NCBI GenBank assembly: GCA_013146195.2
Contig: CM028378.1
Location: 78,853,808-78,917,807, forward strand
Source of the DNA: Codonopsis lanceolata
Lineage: Eukaryota > Streptophyta > Magnoliopsida > Asterales > Campanulaceae
DNA: 64,000 nucleotides
Direction of reading: 5' to 3'
The position numbers and the translations under genes are program-made. Position 1 is the stretch's first letter, and every line of letters starts with the position of its first letter. This document shows, piece after piece, positions 22,935 to 34,451 of this stretch. The notes under the pieces are model-generated. The model saw nothing but the letters and a program-made list of their open reading frames with translations, was not told the DNA's origin and did no database searches.

Positions 22935-23437
22935 AGGGGCGAGCAGGAAAATGGGCCGAGGAACTACCATCAGCTTTATGGGCAGTCAGAACTACTGTAC
23001 GCGGCCCAACAGGAGAAACCCCGTTTTCTCTCACTTATGGATCCGAGGCAATGATTCCGGTTGAAATGGCTTTGCCTAGCTATCGAGTCTCCCATTACAG
23101 CGAGTAGAATAACCAACTTGCGCGAGCAATAGACCTTGATCTCTTGGAAGAAAGAAGACTGGATGCTCGACTCAGGATGGTTAACTGCAAGCAGCGAGCA
23201 AATGCTCATCATGACAAGAGGGTCCGAGGTAGAGCTTTCATGGTTGGAGACTGGGTTCTCAGAAAGATCGAGGTAACCGGCCAGCGAGCAGAATGGGGAA
23301 AGCTATCACCTAACTGGGAAGGACCTTTCCAGGTTACTGGCATAATCAGAGAGGGCACTTACACACTCCGAACTCGGGAAGGAAAAGACCTGAAGCATCC
23401 ATGGCATGCTGATCATTTGAAAAAGTACTATCCTTAA
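22935..23437 (+). pseudogene. Tat integrase C-terminal part
   Basis: In the shifted frame the sequence reads LHALKRNLEGRAGKWAEEL, ALWAVRTT and GETPFSLTYGSEAMIP, then, after an in-frame TAG at 23105-23107, DWVLRKIEVTG, PNWEGPFQVTGI and ending HADHLKKYYP. That is the usual end of Tat pol. About 100 bp of 3' non-coding sequence remain before the N gap. Confidence 0.85.
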
Positions 23438-23538
23438 GTTGATCTTTAGTACATGAATGGGCAGGATCCTCAGCCCTGTTGAGGGTCACCAATTTTATTT
23501 AATAAAGGCAAGTCTTCTATAATGTGTTCATTCAGATT

Positions 23539-23638
23539 NNNNNNNNNNNNNNNNNNNNNNNNNNNNNNNNNNNNNNNNNNNNNNNNNNNNNNNNNNNNNN
23601 NNNNNNNNNNNNNNNNNNNNNNNNNNNNNNNNNNNNNN
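23539..23638. other. 100-N assembly gap
   Basis: Exactly 100 N separate a Tat element from a Tekay element. A round 100 suggests a scaffold join of unknown real length. Confidence 0.99.
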
Positions 23639-25449
23639 TCCATGAAGGCTTTGGGTTGTGTTTTGACGCAATGGGAGGGTGATCGCCATGCATCGAGGAA
23701 ACTATCTATTCATGAACAGTATCTCGACACACGATATGGAGTTGGCTGCGATTATTTTCAGATTGCATAAGTGGAAACACTACTTGTATGGGTCTAAGTT
23801 TGAGATCTTCACCGACCATAAGAGCTTGAAATACTTGTTCTCTCAAAAGGAATTGAATATGAGGCAAATAAGATGGATGGAAAAGTTAAAGGACCACGAT
23901 TGTACTATCTTGTATCATCCGGGAAGGCAAATGTGGTAGCGATGCCTTGAGTAGGAAAGTTTATATGTCTTGCATGATGGTTAAAGAATGGAAGATGCGA
24001 GGATTAAGATTGAGTCCTAGTGTTGTCGATAGAGGTGTGATTTTTTGCAAATATTCGTACTAGCCTATTTTATTTGGGAAAATTAGAGAAGCTCAAGGAA
24101 TGATCCTGAGTTGAGGAAAATTATTGATGGGTTGGCCGAGAATGTATCGCCTCGACTTGTGGTTAATACCGAGTGACTTTTCGAGGTAGGATTTGTGTTC
24201 CTTGTAATGCGGAATTGAAGAGGTTAGTTCTTGATGAAGCTCATAAGACAAGTACACCATTCACCCTGAGCACAAAGATGTATTTGGATTTGAAAAGGCG
24301 CCTGGTGGAAAGGTATTTAAGAGGGAATAAGTGAGAGTACGTGTCTAAATGTTTGACTTGTCACAGGTTAAGGCTGAGCATCGAGACCAAGTGATTTCTA
24401 CAACCATTGAGATTCCCCGAGTGGAAATGGGAGTTCATTACCATGGACTTTAGACAGGGTTACCGGGCAAGACTGAGAGGTTTAATGCGTTTGGGTTATA
24501 GTCGATTGATTGACTAAGTCTCGCACACTTCATTCGATAGCTATCACGTATTCATTGACTCGCTTAGCAGTGCTTTGTATATTCAGAGATTGTGAGACTT
24601 CATGGCGCACCCTAGTATTGTGTCCGATAGAGATCCGAGGTTCACATCTAGGTTTGGAAGTCATTGCAGGAAGCTGGGACTAATTGGACTTCAAGACAGT
24701 TTTTCATCCGAAACCGATGGTCACCGAGCGATTGATTCATTTGGAGGATATGTTGAGAAGCCAGTAGATTTCAAGGAAGCCGATTCTCATTTGCCTTTGG
24801 CCGAAGTTTGCGTATAATAACGCTTATCACGAGTATCAAGACGCCGTATGAAGCTTTGTATGGGCGTAAGTGTATCGCCAATTTGTTGGGATGAAGTTGA
24901 GAGGCGAAACTTTGGGGTTCCGAGTTAGTGCAACAGTCGGTTGAGAGCGTGAAGTTGATTAGAGATCGCTGCGCACCGCCAAAGTCGAAAAGAGTTATGG
25001 ACAATCGAAGACGGATCTTGAGTTCCAAGGGTGATTACGTGTTCTCAGGTAACACCGAGGAGAGGTACTAAGAGGTTTGGCAAGAAAGGGAAGCTTACAC
25101 CGAGATACATTGGTCCATTTGAGGTTCTTTGAGAGTTGGGACCTTAACGATCGTATTGCATTGCCACCTTCACTTTCTGGAGACACATAATGTATTTCAT
25201 GTTTCTATGTTGCGAAAGTATTTGAAAGACGAGTCTCATGTACTGAGTATGGAGATCACGCTCGAGCCGGATATGTCATACGTTGAAAAGCCCGTGAAGA
25301 TATTGGATACCAAGGAACAAGTGCTACGAACCAAGAGAATTTCCTTAGTCAAAGTTCTTTGGAGGAATCACAACATCGAAGAAGCAACGGGGAGGCAGGC
25401 GAGAAGCATCCACACTTGTTTGGCGAACTTGGTAAGAATTAGGGACTAA
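23639..25449 (+). pseudogene. Tekay-type chromovirus pol: RNase H, integrase, chromodomain
   Basis: Coding signatures appear in several frames: RNase H (HDMELAAIIFRLHKWKHYLYG, FTDHKSLKYLFSQKELNMRQ), integrase zinc finger and core (EYVSKCLTCHR, PEWKWEFITMDF, IVSDRDPRFTSRF), the GPFEVL-type C-terminal region, NVFHVSMLRKYLKDESHVLS, and finally a chromodomain-like VLRTKRISLVKVLWRNHNIEEAT. Integrase followed by a chromodomain and a nearly 3-kb LTR fits the Tekay/Del clade. Many frameshifts and stops make it dead. The gag, protease and RT parts are missing at the gap. Confidence 0.85.
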
Positions 25450-25454
25450 ATTCC

Positions 25455-25469
25455 TAAAGGTGGGGAGAG
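25455..25469 (+). other. polypurine tract before 3' LTR
   Basis: TAAAGGTGGGGAGAG ends directly at the LTR start, the position of the plus-strand primer for reverse transcription. Confidence 0.8.
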
Positions 25470-28323
25470 TGTAACGCCCGTATTCTTGCATGTGCATTGT
25501 ATGCTTGTCTTCTTACTTTCTTGGTTGAATTGTGAGCATGATTACTTGTTATATAAATGTTTATAATCATTCATAGATCATTTTAAAAGTTCATAACATG
25601 TTTAGAATCACATAAACTTGTTTGTAGAATCGCCGGTTAATCGCGTTGAATTTATGGCGATTCCTCTCGTTGCTACGTATTTGCTTCTATTTCACGTCGG
25701 ACGTTGGTGTTCGTTGAGTTCTTAGCTTTATATTCAAGTCTTATTCATGTCGAAACAAACCTTTTTCATGCCCAAGATATCCTAGTTTGAATGATGTTTG
25801 ATTTGAGTTTAATCCGTTGTTCATTCGTCGCGTGGTTCGCGCCTTGTCCTAGCTTGTTCCGGGAGTTGTTCGGGTGTGTTTCCGACTCATTTTGAGTAGG
25901 GTTAGACCTTAGAATGGTTGCCCAAAAGTTTGGGACCATTTAGACCAAGTTTAGATCAAGTTTTAGAGGTTACGGAGCCGGGCGGCATGGGGAGGTGGAG
26001 GCCCGCCTCAAATGCGGGAGCAATTGCTGAATGGTCCGAACTTTGGGAGAGCCTCGATATTGCGGGCGGGCACATGGGCCTTAGTGAGGCGCCGCCTCAC
26101 TTGGTTTGCTGCACGGGCGATTTCCTCTCTGTTCGAATTTGACGAATTGGACATTTCAAACCCATACTTAAACCTATCCTAAACCTCCCTAACCCTTCCT
26201 ACTTAAGTCCTAACATCCCTAACTATATTTTTAAGTTAGATTAAGGGTCCATTAGTTGATCATTAAGCCCCAAATCAGCTTAGAAAAGGGACCACAAGTG
26301 ATTGACACTTGTCCCACTCACTTTGTTGACCAATATAAGCCACAATCAGCTCTTTACCCCTCTCATTTGCTGAGCTCTCTTGCAAAAACGAATTCTCTTC
26401 TTCTCCAAGGTCCTTCCATGGTAGCTTGAGGTCTTCTTCATCATCTACTCTCATCCCTTCATCCATTGCCCAAGAGCCATTCATTAAAGTTGAAGAGCTC
26501 ATCAAGGGGAGCATTTCCATCCGAATAGTTTCTTCTAGTTCTTTCTTTGGTGAATAACTTGTAAGTTACCTTCTTAATCATCTTCTTCTTCTAGTTCTCA
26601 TTGACCCTAAGGAAGCAAAGTCTATGTTGGTTGAGGTCAATGAGGGCACTTGTATGCTTTACATGCTATATTGTTGTATGTTGAGATTTTGATCTTGTTA
26701 GGAGCATGTATAGGTAAAATGCTTGCTTGTGAAAGCCTATATTACTCTTTCATCTTGCCTATTTAAAGCTTTAAACATGTTAGAGACATGTATATTGTTT
26801 GTTGTTGGAAGTTTGTTCACAAGAGAATGCCCTAAATGGAGCCTACATTATATGTTGTTATGTTGTATGTGTTCTATCCTATGAAATGAACTCTATGTTG
26901 AACATGAATCACTTTGCATTGCCTTGGTGGATTTAATACATTGTTGAACCTAGAAATGACCTAGGTTGGGTTATGAAGCACATAGCTTCAATTTCTCCAA
27001 ATTTGGGAATTTAGAACAAAGACTCAACGGAGTCGACTTTAGGGAATATTTGAACGTGTTGAACCCTAGTTTCAATCCCTACGAAGTTTGGACACCGTTT
27101 GATTGGTTTACTCAAGTATGAGATTGGTTTGATTGTCTATAACAAGTTTTTATGAAAGGTTGGTTTTGTGCAATTTAATTTGCCTTGATATGATTTTATA
27201 GTAGAGATTGATACCCTACTTGGTTGGTCGAGTTCGCTCTTGTCGAATTCGGTCTTTGATTGGTTTAGTCAAGTAAATATCTACTTGTGCATCACATTGA
27301 GTCCAGCTGGCATTATTTGGTTGTTTATCGGGTCAAGGTGGGACGATGCATTGCCTTCACGAATTATGGGATTCGTGCTCGCTATGGATCGCCGCACCGA
27401 GGACTTCACACACACCTCCATTGTTGGCCACAATGGGGAAGTAGCCCCTTTGCCGTATCAGTTAAGTGCCGCATTGGCTTGCTATCTAGATCGAGTGGTA
27501 CTTGATAAAAGTTGATGCATTCACAGAGCATCAATGTTGCACGATAAAGTATAATAAAGTTTATTGCAGGAACTACGAAGCGGCCGTGACTATCATATCC
27601 TACTTGTATGATTTACTTTCCCGCACTTATGTGAAATATGTGCTAAGTGCTATATGATGATCATGTATGATAAATGAGATATATGTCATGCCATAACATG
27701 AACATGCATTTTTGTAACTTACTAAGTCTTTCGACTTACCCTATTTGTTTGCTTTGTCTTTCCTTAGATCCGAGCCGAGGCGGAGGACAGGTGGGGATAG
27801 ACTCGCTTGTACTTGTTTGGTTGGTTGTTTAGCAGGTTGCTCTTTTGGACTCTTGTTGTTAGACTTTTATTTTTGGTAAGGACGTTGGGAAGCAAGTCAT
27901 GTAGACTTGGCTTGGGGTATATGTTGTGTTTGTTGATGTAATAGACTTAACTACCTAAAACTTGTAATCTTTTGGTATGCCGACTTACATGTCGAGCTTG
28001 TTTATATGTGTATGGTTCACTACAGTTTTCTTCCGCTAAAGCTCGTTATTTATTGTTGTTGTTATTGTCTCCGGCATGTTGTGGCCGTTGAGGTTATTAT
28101 AAGCATGTGATATTAATTGTAGGAGTAGTTGTTGGGTTCCGGCTGTAACGTCGCCGAAGACTTGTTTAAATTAGGTTGTTTTTCCGGCCAAGTGTAGCCG
28201 AGTTGTTGTTTGTATGCGATGTTGCGCCACATGATTTTTGTGATCCTATGCATGCTTGTGTTATTGTTGATTTGGACGGCGCGACTCGGGATCTCGCATT
28301 GGGGTCCGGGTCGGGTCGTCACA
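25470..28323 (+). mobile_element. 3' LTR of Tekay-type element
   Basis: The 2854-bp LTR begins TGTAACGCCC after the polypurine tract and ends GGGTCGGGTCGTCACA. It is related to the solo LTR at 11625-14606. The sequence immediately to the right is copia reverse transcriptase on the other strand, so this element inserted into a copia element. Open frames within it (for example 25918-26142 and 27240-27515) have no known motif. Confidence 0.9.
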
Positions 28324-28712
28324 TTGAGTCCATACAAGACCTTTTTTAATTTAAAAACATGATTGAGTTTATGGGGATCCTCAAAACCTTTTGGTTGTTC
28401 CACAAAAACTTCTTCTTCAATAATACCATTTAAGAAAGCACTCTTCACATCCATTTGTTGAAGAGTAATATCAAGAAAACATGCAATGGCGAGAAGTAGA
28501 CGTATGGGCTCAATGCGGGCAACAGGAGCAAAGGTTTCATCAAAATCCACCCCCTCAACCTGTGTGTACCCTTGAGCCACAAGTCTTGCTTTATTTCTTA
28601 TTATTTCTCCCACTTCATTTGATTTGTTTTTGAAAATCCATTTAGTTCCAATAATATTCATGGAAGTGGGTCGAGGAACAATGTACCAAACATCATTCTT
28701 AGCAGCATGATA
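28324..28712 (-). pseudogene. Ty1/copia reverse transcriptase fragment
   Basis: The minus-strand translation shows the start of the copia RT: NDVWYIVPRPTSMNIIGTKW, then NKARLVAQGYTQVEGVDFDE, TFAPVARIEPIRLLLAIACF and MDVKSAFLNGIIEEEVFVEQ, ending FKLKKVLYGLN. The frame then enters the Tekay LTR, so the catalytic YVDD half, the RNase H and the 3' LTR were separated by that insertion and are not present left of it (they may lie beyond the N gap). On the right it meets CACTA-like sequence. Within the fragment the frame is open. Confidence 0.85.
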
Positions 28713-28734
28713 TTGCAACGAAAACCGAGCATTG

Positions 28735-29075
28735 CAATTTCAAAATTTTCGGTTGCAAATGTGTTTCCAAGGGTAGTTGATGTCTGTTGCAAATAGCAAC
28801 TAATTTTTTCTGTTGCATTCTTGTAACAAACTTTTTCCGTTGCATTCTTGCAACAAACTTTTTTGGTTGCATTCGTGCAACAAATTTTTTTCGTTGCAGT
28901 TTTTGTTGCATTCTTGTAACATATTTTTTCGTTGCATTTTTTGTTGCAAGAATGCAACAGATTTTTTTCGTTGCATATTTTGCTGCATTCTTGTAACAAA
29001 CTTTTTTGTTGCATTTTTTGTTGCATTTTTTGTTACATTCTTGCAACAGACTTTTTCGTTGCATTTTTGCAGCAG
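28735..29075. repeat. GTTGCA hairpin repeat array
   Basis: Units of about 28-30 bp carry the inverted pair GTTGCA and TGCAAC around short loops, for example GTTGCATTCTTGCAAC and GTTGCAAATAGCAAC, separated by T-rich spacers. Long lysine-, asparagine- or phenylalanine-rich open frames on both strands are products of the repeat and not genes. Confidence 0.75.
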
Positions 29076-29121
29076 ACTTTTCCATTAGAATGTTTATATA
29101 TTTCTATTGCTAGTTCGTAAT

Positions 29122-29123
<2 letters not shown>

Positions 29124-29212
<89 letters not shown>
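29124..29212. repeat. (AT)n microsatellite
   Basis: About 89 bp of uninterrupted AT dinucleotide. Confidence 0.98.
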
Positions 29213-29215
<3 letters not shown>

Positions 29216-29580
29216 CGTACCTGATTGAACATTTTCATAATTCACATTTTACAAAAAAAAATTAAATCTAAAATCAAACATTTAAAACAACTCAAGTTTA
29301 AGCATTTCATTCAAAAGTCATTGTCGAAGTGTCGGATTACATGAAAATGTAGAGAATGTTAAGAGCCTCCAAGTGATTAACAAAAGGCATTGTTTAACTG
29401 TCAAACTACATAGACGTTGGTGGATGTTGTTGGGCTCTAAGCGACTGAATTTCCTCTTGCATTAGCTTGAAATCAGCTTTGATTTTCTCCATTTCCATAG
29501 CATTGTCAGCTTGTCTTTGTTTTTGAATATCTTCCCTCACTTGTTCTACTCTTCCATTATAAAACAAAGTCAAGCAGACC

Positions 29581-30049
29581 TATTGGCTTGTCGTGTGACA
29601 GAACTCACCTGTATAGGTCCGAATTTCTGTAGATTTGAGTGAAATCGACCCCCAAAATCATTTCTTGGGCTGAAGTAGAAACCTCCAGCATCCAAGTCAC
29701 AGGGTTATAACCACCTTTGATTTTACTTATTCCTTCCATATCATGTGTGTACAACAAGTCACACTTTTAGCACCCACTTTTATTTGTAAAAACTAGTAGC
29801 TGGAATCTTCTTATTTAAGATGTTGTAGATACGCCTTAAGTTTCAGTTGCACCTCACCTCAAAGTAACTGATTAATTGGCAAGAATGGTGACCCACTGGT
29901 CCCACGTATAACTCTTGTCTTCCCCGTTTCATCTAAAATCGCTGCACTCAAAGGTTTTACTTATTATCTCATATAAAGTAGAAGAAGAGATGTTTAGCCT
30001 AAGCTAGTCTTCGAAATCGAATTTCTTAATATAATCAATGCAGTTGTTA
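29581..30049. other. intergenic DNA, nothing recognised
   Basis: No coding motif or repeat recognised between the CACTA-like fragment and the transporter pseudogene. Confidence 0.45.
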
Positions 30050-30940
30050 CCTCATCGAAAGCTTCAAATATGTCAATGCTTGGTTGATGGATGGTGCATA
30101 CAACTGTTCTTCCGGTGTCAATGGTGTTCCTCACGTCAGATTACAATGGCAGCAGCTCGAGCATCAAGCCTCGAAGTTGGCTCATCCATGAATATAATGG
30201 AGGGTTCGCCACCAGCTCCACTCCAATGGTTAGCCTCTTGCACTGCTCTGTGGAAAGACCATTAACCCCTGGCAACCCAACCAGTGAATCCTTAATAGGG
30301 TTCAGTTCCACAAGTTCCATAACCTCATCTACAAACCTCTGCAAAAAAACAAAATCAAGATTTAAAACATCTGCATTAATCCTTAAATTGTAACCTACCA
30401 AAGCTAAAATGTTACCAAGTAACCAACCTTTCGGGTTTGTGAATTAACATCAGCAGGCAAACGCAACCAAGCTGAGTAGAGCAAGGACTCGTAAATAGTA
30501 ACACTAGGAGAGTGAATGTCATTTTGTTCACAGTATCCAGAAATTCAAGCAAATGTCTCTTGCTGCTTTGGATACCCCGAAATCTTGATATCACCCTCTA
30601 TATATCCCCAGCCTTACGACCGCCAAAGACATCCATCAGCGTTGTTTTACCAGCACCACTCACACCCATCAGAGCTGTGAGAACACCAGGCCTGAAGGCT
30701 CCGCTCACACCTTTCAAAAGCATCAGCCTATCTTCAACCACCCTTTGAGCTTTCATTTCCTTCAATAATTTCATATTTAGCCATTTAGTCTCGTGTTTCT
30801 ACATAATATTTAGTATAATAACACGTATTTTTGGATACTTGTGGCATGTCAGCACAATATATCACACCATCGAAGGTAATAGAATGAGGCACAAATGGAA
30901 GAATCATTCCCTTTTTCAACGCCACTGAAGCTTGCCTAAC
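30050..30940 (-). pseudogene. ABCG/PDR-type ABC transporter, second nucleotide-binding domain
   Basis: The minus strand encodes pieces of a full-size plant ABCG (PDR) transporter, a plasma-membrane ATP-driven exporter. In order: MILPFVPHSITFDGVIYCAD (about 30925-30850), LKGVSGAFRPGVLTALMGVS with the Walker A GVSGAGKTTLMD (30641-30667 region), then after an intron with GT/AG ends (about 30430-30341) FVDEVMELVELNPIKDSLVG, LSTEQCKRLTIGVELVANP and a shifted Walker B region reading IIFMDEPTS. A last exon block reads TVVCTIHQPSIDIFEAFDE and stops at a GTAAC donor near 30050. Single-base frameshifts just before Walker B and after RAAAIV break it. Both transmembrane domains and the first nucleotide-binding domain are absent. 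Confidence 0.8.
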
Positions 30941-32570
30941 AAATGAAAGTAGCAATAACTAATTAAGAGTTCCAAATTTCACCATACTATGATACTAATA
31001 CAGAATGGAGTTCTTTGAACCATCTAATACTAGATGCCTACTCCAGCAAAATGAGTCATGATTGATTTATAATTCTTATTCTGTACACTAGTTAAAAAAA
31101 ACATCAAACAGAAGATAACAAATCTGAAGAGAATTGCAAAACCCCAGTTAGAGCTGAAAACATCTAGAAACCCATTCAAAAAGCTAAAGGGAAACTATTT
31201 ACTTAAAGGATATGCATGAAGGAGAGAAAAAAATATGTGCTGAGTTATCTATCAGGCGTAGTCTATGAGAAGGCATGGACAGCAGATAATACTGGCTTCT
31301 CTCTGTACAAAGCCAGACAAATGAATGATATATCACCAACCACTATAAATAGAGGTTGATATAGAGTCACACTTTCAAAACGCTATCTCCACTAGTGATC
31401 TCCCTACTTAGCCTGATAACCTTTTGTGCTCTCTATCTTTGCATTGGGTAGAGCTATTAATAAGACTGTAACAATTGTGGAATTAATCAAGGTTTTGTAC
31501 TGCTAAGCTTATATATGTCTCTTTACTGCAAATAAATCTTCATGCTCTATTACATTGGGGAAGTTTCCCTTTAACATAATTGGTCAGTTGACCTGCATCA
31601 TTGCAGCCTAGGTTCTTTTTGTTCTTATTCACCTGCGAAAATCTTAATTTTTCTAGTTGTTTGCTCTGGTAATCTATCTGGATTCAAGTGTTTGCTCATT
31701 TAGCTACATTGTACCATTTTGATACTTTTCAAATCTATGTTTGGCAGGTTAATAATTGCAGTACTTCTGGTACCTTTTCTGTCTTGTCTAGCCAGGTATT
31801 CATCCTAACTACTAAAAATTGGTAACTGCATCGCCAACTTGGTAATATTTCTGTGCTGATTTTTTGCCGTTCATAATCTTTTTATTCTCTAAACTCTCTG
31901 ATTAGGTCATATGAAACTAGGTTCTTCTCTAACCATTTTCAATTGAAGCATTTATCTATGTGTGTGTGAAGCTGCAATCTCATCATATATTTCAAAATTT
32001 ATTGCAGACAAATATGGTTCCAGCAATATCTTAACTGTCTCACAAGACCAGACAACAAGTCCCCCTGCTTGCCAAGATACAAACAACCAAGTACTTAAGA
32101 ATCAAACAGCAGAACTGAATGAAAATATGTGTGAACAGCAAGCTGATATAACTTGCAAGGATGATCTGTGTTCTCATGTTTCTGATTTCGATGGGCACAT
32201 TCCTTAATGTGTGTAGGGGAAATTGCACAAAGTAATGAAAAATGCAAAAACAACTAGAATGATCGGCTTGGGTTCTGAAACTTCAGTAGTATTAATTTGA
32301 CTAATGGTTTGCTTGGCCAACAGTGTTTATGAAATCATCAATACTTTATCATTTGTTTGATGCCACAAACCATAAGGCTAGCTTGGTCCTTAAAACTTCT
32401 ATCTTAACAATTGTGTTTGTATTAAGGGAATATTTTCTAATTTTCATTGTTGTCATAATGGAATTGAAGTTAATGAGTGCTAGAAGCATGTAGAAAGGTA
32501 GAGGTAGAAGTTAGATTCTATTACCAATCAAACAGTCTGGAGTAGATTGTCTTTGCTAGGGCATCACGAC
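30941..32570. other. intergenic DNA with possible spliced transcript, gene not recognised
   Basis: A TATA-like CTATAAATAGAGG lies near 31343. Downstream on the plus strand are an AATTGCAG acceptor near 31757, a short block ending CTAGCCAG|GTATTC, and a TTTATTGCAG acceptor near 32008 before an 81-codon open frame ending at 32207 (GHIP, stop). These could be exons of a degraded gene or a non-coding transcript. I recognise no family. Confidence 0.25.
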
Positions 32571-32894
32571 TTAAGGCAGCAAGGCAGCTGAAGTTGGGTC
32601 AAGTGGTTTTGTAATGTTACCATTGGGAGTTACGATCGCACGCTCGCAAAGTGATTCTTGAAGAGCTTTCTCATTACACCTGACAGAAGCATTGAGAAAA
32701 GATTAAAAAGCTTAACAAACACAATAAGCATTTATGTGGGATAAGTTGATCAGAGTTCGGACATGAGTAGCTCCGCAGCTGTCTGGAGATGATATAATGA
32801 TTTCTCATCTTTCAGTTTAGAAGAATCATACTCCTTTCCCTTGACAAATTCACTGTCAGATAGGGTCTCATGGCTAGAGCACAGCTTGTCTTTG
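32571..32894 (-). pseudogene. two exon-like blocks of an unrecognised gene, truncated
   Basis: On the minus strand, block 32571-32680 starts after a CTGTCAG acceptor, reads CNEKALQESLCERAIVTPNG and ITKPLDPTSAALLP, and ends in TAA. Upstream, 32768-32890 reads KDKLCSSHETLSDSEF and DEKSLYHLQTAAELLMSEL, with a possible donor near 32768. The two look like the terminal exons of one host gene. The upstream side is cut exactly where the 3-kb duplicated block begins (32895). I do not recognise the protein. Confidence 0.3.
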
Positions 32895-33415
32895 GGACTA
32901 TGTGGTATGTGTCAAACACAAAAAAAGAATTAAAAATATAAAAAAGTAAATAAGTAATTAGAGATTATATAATATAGATTATATATATAATCTAAAAAAA
33001 ATTAGAAAGACGGTTTGATTCGGTTTGACATAAGAAATTGCAAACCGAACCGAACCACTCATTTTTTTATTTTTCCAAGCCAAACCTAACCACTCTACCT
33101 TGTCACTTCTTCTTACAGAGGTCTTTGGATTTGAAGAAATATCAGCTTTCCAATATTCCACCAGAAGGATTTTTTTTGTTGTCCAAAATTAAAACATAAT
33201 GTCTAGGTTTCTCATATCTACAATTTAACTTATGCCCTACATTTTTCTTGGTGGATCATGAACAAACAAGAGGTTTTCTTTTATTAAGGTTGATACAAGT
33301 CTTCTAAAAAAGTCAAAGTTCCATGTTTATTATCTTGGATATATTTTGTTTATTTGTTGGTGTGAATAAGACAATTATGCTAACGCTTGGTTTTGTTTCA
33401 TATTTCTTTTTACTA

Positions 33416-33667
33416 TTCCCTCGTTTTCAAATTATCGTTCTTCTTTTGTTTTATTGCTCGTTTTAAAATAATTATCATATTTCAAAAACTTTCCTTTTTA
33501 GAAAAAATATATTTACTATTTTACTCATACTTTTTCTACCTATTTTAATTATAACCACATGTTTAAGGGTATTAAAGAAACCATATATTTCACCAATATT
33601 CGTAATACAATCAATTTTTTTCCTTAAACACTATGTTGGATCAAAGTAAACAATAATTTGAAAACAG
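33416..33667. mobile_element. Stowaway-like MITE
   Basis: The ends CCCTCGTTTTCAAATTATCG and CAATAATTTGAAAACAG are inverted copies; a related element in 45.9-46.1 kb keeps a fuller right end (GAAAACGAAGGGAGTA). The CTCCCTCCGTTTTCAAATTAT ends resemble Stowaway-type plant MITEs. It recurs within copy 2 at about 41934-42180. Confidence 0.65.
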
Positions 33668-33721
33668 ACAAAGTTTATAATATGATCGTAGTACGGGAAC
33701 ATTGGAAACTGATGAAGTTAA

Positions 33722-34451
33722 GGCTCCGTTTGTTTCACGAAAAATGACTTCCGGAAAACGTTTTCCTAATTTTCCGGTGTTTGGTAACCTTGGGATAATA
33801 TAGTCAACGTAAAAGCTTTTCCGAGTCAAGGGAAAATGAAGCTTTCTTTTCCGGAAAATGACTTACGGCTTTATTTTCTGTAAGTCATTTTCCGAATGTT
33901 CGAGCATCTCTCCGCGCCCTTCCAAAACTACACATATTTACATTCACGCAAAATATTTCACTCAACAAATAAATTGTTTAAAAATATAAATGGAGTTTGT
34001 GCACATTATTTATTAGTTATAATTTTAAAAATACTCACAACGTCCTAAAATTAGTGTCCACTATATTATATTATCATTTAAGGACGTCCCAAACATTATT
34101 TATTTTATTTTTAAAATAATTTTTCATATCAATTATAAAAAAAATTAGTTGTGAGCTTGAAAAAATATAGACCTTATTGATTTGATATCATTAATGATAA
34201 ATTGAAGGTTATGAAAATAAAATTACTTAAACTTTAACACTATTTTATATTCAATATGTGTATTAGTATTAGAATATGCTTTTTGTATTTTTTCATATAT
34301 TGTTTTGCGTAACATTTTCTGTGTATTTGCCAAACATCCGAAAATGTTTTCCGGCATATTTTCAAAATATTTAACAAACACTTGAAAATGAAATGTTTTC
34401 ATTTTTCAGAAATCATTTTCCAGAAATTATTTTCGTGAAACAATCGGAGCC
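33722..34451. mobile_element. PIF/Harbinger-like MITE, copy 1
   Basis: The 730-bp element has inverted ends starting GGCTCCGTTTGTTTCACGAA and, at the right end, the complement of GGCTCCGATTGTTTCACGAA. It is flanked by the 3-bp duplication TAA (33719-33721 and 34452-34454). The paralogous sequence at 46150-46165 (GAAGTTAACATTAG) lacks it and shows a single TAA, an empty site. A TAA/TTA target duplication is diagnostic of PIF/Harbinger. Confidence 0.85.

Larger units (their letters stand above)
16664..23538 (+). mobile_element. Tat-lineage Ty3/gypsy retrotransposon, 3' end lost at gap
   Basis: Order: LTR, PBS, gag, protease, reverse transcriptase, RNase H, a second archaeal-type RNase H, integrase. 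The double RNase H is the hallmark of the Tat lineage. Frameshifts and stops make it non-functional. The pol-to-3'-LTR region, where this family carries an antisense gene (see 46.2-50.7 kb), is lost in the N gap. Confidence 0.85.
28713..29580 (-). mobile_element. CACTA-like element end fragment
   Basis: On the minus strand a lysine- and glutamine-rich exon ending REDIQKQRQADNAMEMEKIK, MQEEIQSLRAQQ and a stop near 29406 resembles the coiled C-terminus of the second (TNPA/Ptta-type) CACTA gene. To its left, where the subterminal region should lie, are GTTGCA-type inverted repeats. No CACTA terminal repeat could be found at the junction with copia (about 28712), so the class call is tentative. 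Confidence 0.4.

Noticed and set aside
28658..29120. Lysine/asparagine- and phenylalanine-rich open frames on both strands
   Set aside because: They are translations of the GTTGCA repeat ladder, present in several frames at once with no family motif.
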